From Deuterostichococcus epilithicus (lineage: Eukaryota > Chlorophyta > Trebouxiophyceae > Prasiolales > Stichococcaceae): a stretch of 64,000 nucleotides of DNA. The stretch spans positions 434,001 to 498,000 of the forward strand of contig JAVTLE010000003.1 of assembly GCA_033439295.1 (NCBI GenBank), in the 5' to 3' direction. Both the position numbers and the translations under genes were made by a program. The notes beneath the pieces are model-generated. The model did no database searches, was not told the origin of the DNA, and saw only the letters and a list, made by a program, of their open reading frames with translations. Of this stretch, positions 22,531 to 32,200 are shown piece by piece (the stretch's first letter is position 1; every line of letters begins with the position of its first letter).

Positions 22531-25500
22531 ACCGCTGCTGCCGCTGCTCCAAAGCCAGATCCTGCTCGTGCTGGTCGCCAGCTGCGGCGTTGCCATTGTC
22601 GTTGATGGCGGCCTGCGCCGCAGCAATCACCGCCGCCGCTCCTGCGGACTTCGCCTCGCCTCTTCCATCTTCGCCTCTACCCGCAGCCGCCACTCCTGTG
22701 CAGCATGTCCCGGGGCTGTCTGCCTGCTGCTGTGTCATGTCGCCAGCAAGCATAACGGCGGCAGGACTGTCACCAGCGGCACCTTTGGCCTTGGAGCCGC
22801 CGCCGCAGACAGGCAGCGGCTCGCCAGGCGGCAGGCTGGGGGACTCAGCCTGCGAGCCTGCGGCCGCCTGGCTTGGCGCAGGGAAGGCAGCGCCATCGAT
22901 GGGTACAGTACAAGTCATGTGTGCCGGCGGCTGCACCTGCCAACCGCCAGGCAAAACGGGGCTGCCTTTGTACATGATGACTCCGCTCCGCTGCGGCAGG
23001 CGCCAGCGGGCGTCGGCAGCGGGCTGGGCAGCAGCCGCTGGCGGCGCAGCGCCAGGTTGTGTGGGCGTGCCTGGATGCGCAGGGACCTGCACTGCTGCGG
23101 CATCAGGCGCCTGCTGAGGAGGCACGGCAGCAACGGCGCCGCCAGGCTCAGCTGCTGGCACAGCGGCCGGCGCCGTGGCCGTGGTAGCGGCTCCATCTCG
23201 AGTGGCGAGGGCGTCTGCCGTTACGGCCGCAGCAGGCCCGGCCACAGCCGCCGCGGGTTCGATCGTGGCGACGGCGCCGTCCGCGGCTGCCGCAGGGACT
23301 GCCTCGGGCGCAGGCACAGGCGCGGCGGCAGTTGCGCCTGCGGCTGCTGCGGGGGACGACGCCAGCGCTGGCGCGGGCACGGCAGCAGGAGAGGCGCTGC
23401 GCGAAGCGGCACCGGCCGACCGAGTGGCGCGTGCCTGCCGGGGAGACGTCTCCGCCGCAGCGCATGCCGCCTTGCCGGGCGGCCACTCGCTGCAGGCATG
23501 CGTGAGGCAGGAGGGTCGTGATTGTTTCCGGCGCACTGTGTCACACACACAGACACATGCCAGGCTGCTGCAGATACCACTTTTGCACATACTAGACTGC
23601 ATCCAGCCTGAGCTGGGGGTATGGTGCTCCCCTGGTTCCGCATGCACTCCACCAACTTCGGCGCCACCTGCTGGCCGGCTGCAAACTCCTGGCGCGCTTC
23701 CCGCCGGACGCCGCGGCCGCAAGGGTGTCGCCCGCCCGCCTGTCGACGCCGAACTCACGGTGTAGCGACTGCAGCATCGATGCTGCATCGGCGCCAGAGC
23801 CCTGCAGCCGCCCAGCAATGCACTGCAGCGCGTACCTACGGGACAGCAGGCCACCTCAACGCCAGCTCGAAATTTGCTCAGCAGGGCTGAGCAAGCACCC
23901 TGTCGTCGGGCCAGTGTCACCTCTGACACGACTTGCCTAGGTTCATGGGGTTCATGACGGCCCCTGTGGCGAGCACAGACGTTCGCTCTTTGGTCGCAGC
24001 TGAGGAGGCATTTAGATGGCGAGCTGGATCCCAACCGGATGCTGCCCGATGCAGAGAACATGGAGATGTCAAGTGCAGAGGGTGGCAAGGGAAGTGCAGG
24101 GTCTTCAAAGTGCGCATTGCCGGCTGGTGCACAGGGACTGCAGTTCAAGCATGTGAACCAGGAAGCAGAAAATGGGCCGTAACCTAAAATGATGTCGGAG
24201 AGATTCGATGGCACACCGCCGGCCGGCGAGCAGGGACTGGCATGGCGATGCAGGACGACTTTTCTGCTTTGTTCCATTCGACTTGTTTATACTTTTTGAT
24301 TTTGTTATCGACGGTGGCATGTGACAGCGCACCGCTGGCTGGCGCGCAGGGACTGCGCCCGCAGCGTCGGATGCCGCAACGCCTCCTCCCAGTTGCGGGG
24401 GATGCTGCGCCTGCCGCCGGCCCTGTCGCTCCACGCCCTACATTCGTAAAATCCAGTCTGTTTGGACGGTCCAGATGACTTGGGTGCGTAATTGGTGCCT
24501 GGTGGCAGCTCGAGAGGCATGCTTCATGGTGGGTCAACGGAGATGGCACCTGCAAGTACCTGCCATGACAGCACACGCTACGCAGTGCTGCAACCGGGCT
24601 TGCTAGCCGCCCACGATGCCGGAAACAACCGTCGGCTTGACGACAGCTCGAGGAGACGACTTGCCAATTCACAGCTACTTGATGGTTTGCCCACCTGCTG
24701 ACGATGGCCTGGCGGCTGACCCGCCAGCGCAGGTCCGGCAGGTCGGTCTCCATGCGCTGCTGCGGCTCTGGGCCGGCGTTTGCGCCACCGACATCGGCAG
24801 CGGCGGCGGCGGCATGTGCTCCTGCCGCCGATTGCGGGGCCAGCGGCTGCAGGCCAACCCTGATGAACAGCGCCGCGGGGAAGCCGCGCACGCCTGCAGC
24901 GACAAGAGCCGGCACCGTCCGGTCTGCCAGAGTGCCTGGTGCATATGCCTGATGCAGAATGTGCGACATAGCTGCTATGGCCTCTGCCACATGTGCCAGA
25001 GACGGATGGAGGCCAGTGCAAGCATAACAACCGTAGGAATGGTCGACCCTGTGATTCCGCCTGTTAATCGTGCTCCTGTGGCCCCTGTGGCCCCTGTGTT
25101 TCCTCCAAGGTAACAAGCCACGACATGGCGGCACCTGGGTGGGGCCGGCGGCGGGGAAACCGGAAGACGAAGAAGCTGTCGCCTGGATTGCTGTTCTTAG
25201 CGATAGGATCTAGGCCGTCTTCCCGACCCGATGGCTGCGCCACTGGCGAGACGGCATCCTGTGCCGCTCCCTCTGCTGCAGCCAGCGCCTCCTCTGCCAC
25301 CGCCTCTGCCGTCGCCCTCCGCTGCCGCTTGCTGCTGCGCGTGGCGGGCGCTGACGCATCTGCAGCATCTGCATGCGCATCGGCAGCTGCCAGGGCCCGC
25401 CTCTGGCGCTTGCTGCTGCGGGTGGCAGGCGCCAGCGCGCCGGCTGCATCTGCCTGTGCATCCGCCTGTGTATCTACCTGTGCATCTGCTGCTGCAGCAG

Positions 25501-25735
25501 CCGCCGCAGCCAGCGCCCGCCGCTGACGCTTGCTGCTGCGAGGGCCTGCGTCGTCAGCCGCGGGCGCGGTCGGATAGTCACGTGCCGCCGCAGAGGCTGT
25601 TTGCGGGTCAAGAGCGCCTGCCGCCGGCCCAGCAGCAGCAACATCTTCTGCAGCCGCCCCGCCTGCAGTCGATGCTCGCTCCAGTGAATGTGTAGACCGG
25701 TGATCGAATAGGTTGCATAGTGGCTGTGGCCACAA
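21066..25735 (-). CDS. low-complexity, probably nuclear protein; tentative multi-exon model, possibly two genes
   Basis: No family recognised. Segments with coding character on the minus strand, in order: a first segment (25735-about 25130) with three basic repeats RSSKRQRRA/L in an Ala/Asp-rich background and SFFVFRFPRRRPHPG; a segment about 24995-24683 reading VAEAIAAMSHILHQAYAPGT, RTVPALVAAGVRGFPAALFI and RWRVSRQAIVSRWANHQ, ended by a GTAGCT donor; one near 24500 reading TGFYECRAWSDRAGGRRSIP and RNWEEALRHPTLRAQSLRAS; a long Ala/Pro-rich stretch (about 23470-22532) ending EQRQQR before a TAG; and later frames to about 22154-21850 and 21290-21066. The basic repeats look like nuclear localisation or nucleic-acid-binding motifs. 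Exon joins are mostly unproved. The stop of the last segment is at 21066. Confidence 0.4.
22444..22530. repeat. (GCT)29 trinucleotide tract
   Basis: Twenty-nine uninterrupted GCT units. On the minus strand the Gln frame meets a TAG just before the tract. The Ser frame is open on both sides (22626-22069). Whether it is exonic or intronic in the minus-strand gene is undecided. Confidence 0.95.
25319..25549 (-). repeat. three copies of a basic RSSKRQRR-coding motif
   Basis: Near-identical minus-strand segments at about 25319-25351, 25401-25432 and 25520-25549 each encode RSSKRQRR followed by A/T and Ala-rich sequence. They are spaced about 82 and 119 bp apart, all in one frame of the predicted nuclear protein. 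Confidence 0.8.
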
Positions 25736-26211
25736 ACATGTTTATGATGGAAGATGCTTCGAGGACAACTGTTGGGGGCAGCGTGTGCAGTGACACGAGT
25801 GGCAAGTATTGAAAACAGGAACATAATAGGCTTCAGCCTCGATCAAAGCATGTGACACTCATGCACATGCACCCGCAGTCGGCTCTGGTGCTGGCTCTAC
25901 ATTAGCGGGCGATGCTGACAGCCGCCCTCTGGCTGCCGCACGCGCGGCCATGCCCGTGGAAGCGGCCTGATGCATGCAAAGGCGTCTCAGAATGCGTAAC
26001 AGAAATTCACTGTCTCGACTTGCGCTGCGCCACTGGGCACGCCACTTCGCAGGCTGGGGGCCACCATGGGCAGCAGACCAGCTGTGCATGAGATTCCATC
26101 AGCAAACATGAAAATCTCATGTCACATCAACGCGCCAGTGTTGTTTCAAGTGCTTGTAGAGTTGTGCCAGACGGCAGGCGCTTTCGGGTGATTGTCCACA
26201 GGCTGGCATGT

Positions 26212-27103
26212 CTAAAGGCGGAAGCCCTTTCTCAGGCCTGTTCGCACCGGGGTGGATGGGTCGGCGGCCCGCGCCAGCTCGTTGACCGACCTGTATTTGG
26301 GCTTTGCCTTTCCGGGCAGCGGCCCCTGGCCCTGGCTCGTTGTCGTCGCGGCCGAGGCCGCAGGCGAAGAGCTGCCGCCGCCGTCCCCAAAGGCGGCTGG
26401 CGGCGTCGCCGGCTTGCGGCTCCCCGCNGGCAGGCCGGATCGACCGGCGCCGCCGGCGCCGTTGGTGGGGGCCGGCAGGGTGTCTGCATCGCTGTCCCCG
26501 GCGCCGCCGCCTGCGCCGCCGCCGGCACCATGACCTGCGGCGCTGTCGGCGCCACCGGCCCCGTGAGCAGCGATGGCAGCGAACGCGCTGCCATCTCCTG
26601 CCTGACGGCCGGCCACGGCGCCGCCGTCGCCGATTGCACGCGGCTGCAGGGACAGGAGCGTGGCCGCTGCCGCCGCACTGGAGGGTGATATAATGTCAGA
26701 CCCGGCGCTGCGGTCGGCTCGCGCTTGCTCCCCGCGTGTGGGCGTCACGGCATCCGCAGGTGCACGAGTGGCAGCTTGCGCTGCACCAACTTCAAACAGG
26801 GGCGCGGCTTCCGCATCGTGGGCAGTCGTCGTCTGCCGCTGCCGCAGCCGGGGCGACGCACTGCCGTGGAGGTCACCGGGCGATCCGCCGCCGGCCGCCC
26901 CGTCGTCAGCGGCTCCGTCTTCCACGAAAGCTGCCACGTCGTGGGCGCCGCCGCCCTCGTCTGCGGCCAGAGACAGTGCAGCCTCCGGAGTGGACGCTGC
27001 ATGCACGTGCAGCTGGCCAGGGGGCTCCGGCTGCAACGCCGGCGCCGACTGCAGGCCCGGGGGCGCAGGCTGCGGCTGCGGTGCGCCAAATGTTGCTGTC
27101 TGG

Positions 27104-27145
<42 letters not shown>

Positions 27146-28634
27146 NGCGGCGGCGGCGGCGGCGGCGGCGCCGACTGCAGCTGCGGCACTGCCGCTGCGC
27201 CGGCAACAGCACCGCCAAAAGCAGCACCACCGGCAGCGGAGCGAGCAGCAGCGACCAGGCCGCCATGGGCGTGCCACAGCAGCTGGTTCTCCGCCTCCCG
27301 CGCCTGCAGCGGACTCGCGCAGCGCTGTGTCAGCATTTCGCATGCACAGTGGGGCAGCAGATGCAGGGAGCTGCGTCGCCCGGGGGCTGCATGTCATGCA
27401 GGGTGCATGTCTCAGGAGGCTGACAATGCAGCCCCCCTGCGATCAAGTGTGTTTCTGCGGGCCGGCAGACGCTGCTTTCCAACAGAACACCTGTGTTGCA
27501 TGCACCTAGCGCTTGCGCCCAGGGCCGGCCCTTCAGCAGCATCACGGTCGTTCTGCGAGACCCTGAAACGGCGAGAACGAAGGCACCTTGGCGTCCAGTC
27601 CGTGCAGCTCCCGCTGCAGCTGCTCCTGAAGCGACACCTTGTGGTGAAAGAACTCCTGCTCCAGCTGTCGTGTCTGTCGAGCGTGCTTTGCCAGCGCCAA
27701 GTCGCGCGCCTTGCGCACATCCCGCAGCAGCTGCTGCAGCTGCGGCGGCGCACACGCAGAGTGGTGCATGGCAGGTGCATGTCTGACTGACTTTGCAGAG
27801 TTCAGGCGGGCTCGCATGCTGTGTGAACATCAGGCTGCTTGACAACCACCAAGCTGTGCAAGCTGCAGCATCTTGACGCACGCATGCAATCAAATCACTC
27901 GGGCAGGCAAGGCAGGAAAGAGCCATTACATTAGACGCTATCAGAGGAGGAGAAAGGTTTAGGGTTTTGTGGCGCACCACGCCAGGGCTGGCGAGCCCCG
28001 CATTCTGGAGGAGCGCGGCCATCTGCGGCAGCACAGCCGCAGCAGCAGCTTCCACCACTTGCCGGCCGCTGTTGGTTGCCATCGCCGCCCCGGCTTGCGC
28101 AGGCGCTCCACTGTCGCCGCCCGCCTGGCGCTGTTGCTGCTGCTGCTGCTGCTCCTGCGGCGGCGGCAACGGGGGCTGCTGCTGGCTAGCCGGCAGCTGC
28201 GATGGGCTCGGCTGCTGCACCTGCTGCATCGCCGGCAGCTGCTGCTGCATCGCGTGGCCTCTGTTGTGCGGCTGCGGCGGCCACCGCCCGGTCTGCGTGG
28301 CCGGATCGCGGCCCTCTTGGTTAGCGCCGCTCGCCGCGATGCTGCCGCTGGCTGGTCCTTGCTGCGGTGCGGCAGGGTCATTAAGCGCCGCCAGTGCGAG
28401 GGCTGCGCGCCGCCGGCACCCAGCCGCTGCTAAATCTGTGCTGCAGTAGCCCCTGCGCTTGTCGCGGCAGATTTGACAGTTTCTCTTGGTCTTTTGGTCT
28501 TCCGAAGACGGGCCGGGCGATGGCGTGCGCGTGGCCCCAGCGGCTGGCAGGCGCAGACAGCCGCGGACCGCGTGCTCGGTGGCGCAGCCACCCACTTTCC
28601 GTCGGCGGCAGAACTCGCAGGAATCTTTCGCCAT
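26212..28634 (-). CDS. double C-x2-C-x7-C-x8-C protein with coiled coil and polyQ
   Basis: Three exons in phase give about 633 residues: 28634-27978, 27739-27587 and 27303-26212. ATG at 28634. Near the N-terminus are two copies of one cysteine pattern: CEFCRRRKVGGC followed by eight residues and C, and CQICRDKRRGYC followed by eight residues and C. Both fit C-x2-C-x7-C-x8-C, probably a zinc-binding pair. Gln/Pro-rich sequence follows. Exon 2 is a coiled coil (LQQLLRDVRKARDLALAKHA, RQTRQLEQEFFHHKVSLQEQ). Exon 3 starts AREAENQLLWHAHGGL, has a Gln tract of about 14 and long Ala/Gly-rich stretches, and ends KPKYRSVNELARAADPSTPV then RTGLRKGFRL. Two undetermined bases (26428, 27146) fall in exon 3. 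A nuclear regulatory role is inferred from composition only. It is divergent from FZL. Confidence 0.7.
27104..27145. repeat. (GCT)14 tract coding polyglutamine on the minus strand
   Basis: Fourteen GCT units are followed by one undetermined base and a CGG run (27147-27170). Read on the minus strand they encode Pro-rich then Gln-rich sequence inside exon 3 of the cysteine-motif gene. Confidence 0.9.
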
Positions 28635-29293
28635 GGCCGCGCCTTCTTCGACCCTGTGTGATGAATGCTTGTGTTACGGGTGCCAACCCGGTGACGATGC
28701 AGGGGATGGACTCCTAGAAGTTCGCTCGCCTGTCGACAGGGTCCGGGATTGAGCCGTCAGGCCCCACGACGATCATCTCGATTCCTCTCGATGCATCCTG
28801 AAGGTGCTTCGGGCGCTTCAGACCGCATTAGCACAATGCAGCGCATCCCAGAGTTGGAAATTGATAAGCAACAATTTTTCGTCTCAAGGGGTGTCCTGCC
28901 TCATTGTCGGCATCCGCTTATACTGTTGCAATGACTGTCAATGAGCCGGACGCGACAAGACTGCAGCACGGAAACTCACTCATGTCAGAATTCGCTACAA
29001 GCCAAATGAGCTGGCAGCCATCTTCCGAGATCACAAGCTGGAAGATCACGCGTTCGCAAGCCGCAGCACCGCATCGTCTCGACCGTCGCATCACAATCAA
29101 CGGTATTTGTTGCAACAGTTTCGTCCCTTTCCATCTTGGCCTGCTTCAGCGCGTGCGAGGCTTGCTGCACGTTATCCGATATTGACGAGTTCAAACGCAC
29201 AAGTCTTCTGAGACACTGTCGCGGCTGGTTTGCTGAGAACATCACATTGCAACGGAAACAATCGTCTTGAAAGATCAGCGAATCCCAGGCCGG
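28635..29293. promoter_or_regulatory. divergent promoter region, cysteine-motif gene and FZL
   Basis: About 660 bp between two divergent starts (28634 minus, about 29294 plus). Locally AT-richer than the exons. No gene or clear element recognised. Confidence 0.35.
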
Positions 29294-32200
29294 ATGACAG
29301 AAATCACGGGTGCACTCCGCCTGTGCCGGTCACCACTGGCCGGCTGTCCGCTGCCGGCCAGCCTCGCCTCACAGGCACCTGCAGCAACAAAGCACGGTCC
29401 TAGACAGCTTCAGGGGGCATCCAGCTCACGAGGCGTTGCAGCGACCGGAGGCCGCATCAGGGAAACTCTGCCCGGGAGCTTCAGCGGCAGCGGAGGGTGC
29501 AGCGGCATCCGATATTACTTACGTTCACCTCGTGGCGTGCGACAGCCACAGCTGATGAGTCTACAGCCTCGCAGCCGGGGCCGACGGGTGCCGACAGCGG
29601 TGTCCCAAAGCACTGGCATAGGCGTCTTCCCTGCAGGCGAGCCTTGCATAGATGCGGCGGAAATGGCCATGCAATGGGTTCGAGGATTTCGTTTACAACC
29701 CTGAAGGGTTCAACGAAGCATTCTGAACACATGGTGCACGTTCTATCATGCGCGTTGCTGGCCCCCACACGGGCAGCACCACACCTCAGCACCAAACCTC
29801 AGTCGCCGCCGCTCTGCTGTCCCTGTGCAGGCAAGGGCCAAGCGAAGGTGGCGCTCCCGGCGGTGTGGCTCGCCGTCACTGCATCAGAAGTCCTCGACAG
29901 CGACGTCGCACGGGACGCCGTGTCCGACGGTGTGTCCGCCGGCGCCACAGGCGTGGTGCTGTCTGAGGACGGCGCCGGCGGCAGCGCCCTGTACGATGCG
30001 GCCTGCCGCCTGAAGGAGCTGCTGCGCGGCCGCGCGGCGCTGCTCGTCGTGGATCGCACTGACATCGTCGACGCGGCCGAGGCGGACGGCGTGCTGCTGT
30101 CCCAGCGAGGTGCGCTCATTGCACTTGTGACCGGCAAATGGATGTAAGATGATCCGCTTGTAAGCTTCGTTGCAGCGGCTCGAGATCTTGCCACACGTCA
30201 CCGAATTGCTTGCTTGTGCGCTCCTGCAGCCGAACGAGTGGTGTTGTGCAACTGCACCAGGGCTGCCGACTGGCGTGGCGCGGCGGATGATGAGCGGCGC
30301 CGCCACGCTGGTGGGCCGCATTGTGTCAAGTGCAGAGGAGGCGGCAACGGCAGCGAACGACGGCGCCAACTTCGTGGTGCTTCAGGTCAGCCTGCACGTG
30401 GCGTCAGTGCAGTCGCGACTGCGCTGCTCTGATTTGTATACTGCCATCCATTCCTCTGCAACATGCCAGACCGGCTGCAAGGGCAGCGTCGAATGTAGAT
30501 GCTGTTTGGCTTTCTGCTCACACTACTCAAGGCCTCTTGTGCATGACTTCAGTCAGCATCAGAGTTTTACTTATCTGTGCCCACAGGCAGAGGGCGGGGG
30601 GTTGGCGACCCCGCAGGAGTGTGCGGCAGCCAAACAGCAGCAGCGTGGCGCCGGCATCCCCGTCATCGTGTCGGCGGCCGGCGGCGGTGGCGGCGCCTCG
30701 GAGCTGCTGGCCTCTGGCATCGACGGCGTCTCGGCTCGGCTGGACAGCCTCAATGACCTCGCGGCGGCCGCAGGCGGGACAGACAGCGAGGACGGCGTGC
30801 GCGCCATCCTTGGTGCGGCGAAGTATATGCCCTTGGCGCAAATTGTTGCCCCCCCGGCAGACTTCACCGGAGCTCCACAGTGCAGATGTTTAGGAAGCCA
30901 CCGACGAAGCGGCCGGCCCAGACAAGACACTAGATCTGCACCTCCTCTTTGGCAATCGCATCGCTGTTACGAGGCTCAGCTGTGCTCTTTTCCCCTGCAG
31001 GTGCGCTATCGCGCGGCGAGCCGGCGCAGGCGTCGGCCGACGCCGCCGCCGGCGGTGCCGCCCCTGGCGGCCTGGGTCAGACGCGCCTCGTGGACGACAG
31101 CAAGGCGGCCCTGGTGGAGGCCGAGCGGCAGCTGCTGACCGAAGCGTTGGAGCTACTGGAGGAGGTCTGCCCGCAGGTGGGTAAGGTTGGCAACTGGGGC
31201 TTGCGACTCTCTGCGACAGCAGGGACAAGGCAGATCGTGGCCGTGTTCTGGCCCTGCTGGCCCTGCCCCAGGAGCGGAGGGTCACCATGCTGCAGGAGGC
31301 CATAGCAACACAGGAAACAGCTGGAGGTTGTGCAGGGGCCAAAGCCTGTGCTCTGTGATGAGTCAGCTGGCATCGCGCCAATCTGGGTTGGAGATCTGAT
31401 GAATCTCAAGCGCAGATGCAAATGGACTAGAAGGGACTGCTGGCCGGAGCAGCTAGACGCGCTGTTCCTGCCCGTCTTTGTCCGCCCGTTGTCATCCGTT
31501 CCCAGTCACAGACTGGCAAACCGTCGACCCTTCCCTCTATCCGATGCGCGTGCAGATGGACGAGAAGGGGCTGCTGGCGGACGCGCTGAAGCAGCTGGAC
31601 GAGCTGTTCCTGCTGGTCGTCGTCGGCGAGTTCAACTCCGGCAAGTCCTCCGTCATCAACGCGCTCCTGGGCGGCCGCTTCCTGGAGGACGGCATCCTGC
31701 CCACCACCAACGAGATCAGCGTCCTCAAGTTCGCAGAGCGGGAGGAGGACGCCGGCAGCGTGCAGAATGCCGACGGCTTCTATGTGGGTCCTCGCTGTCT
31801 GGCATCCTGAAGTATCCACCTTCTGGGTTTGTAAGGTCTGCCCGCTCCTGTAATGTTTGCGGAGCAGGCTGAGGATGCTGGCGAATTGCTGACGGCTTCT
31901 TCATGACATCTCTTCTGCGATCTAAACGCTAATTCAAGGTCCTTTGACTGTTGAGTTGGAATGTCTGCCTGCCTTGAAGGGCCCGAGACCCTGGCGCCTT
32001 GAACGGGAGCATGCATGTGTGACAGATGCGATGTGCATTAGTGAGGGCTCCGAAGGGTGCACCAAGTGGGTGTTGTTGTCAGAAGCGGCGCACGGGCGTT
32101 TCAGCTGCAGACTCTCAGCGTGGCGGCGTTGGCCGTGCACGCCATGCGTGCACTTTACGCCGCCAACCCGCAGGTTTCGGCGGCGATGATGTGCCTGGCG

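Noticed and set aside
22182-23521. Long plus-strand frames rich in Cys or Leu across the GCT tract
   Set aside because: Homopolymer readings of GCT/CTG and shadows of the Ala/Pro-rich minus-strand frame.
26252-27509. Several plus-strand frames
   Set aside because: Mirror readings of exon 3 of the minus-strand double-cysteine gene, which has phase-consistent splicing and a sensible C-terminus.
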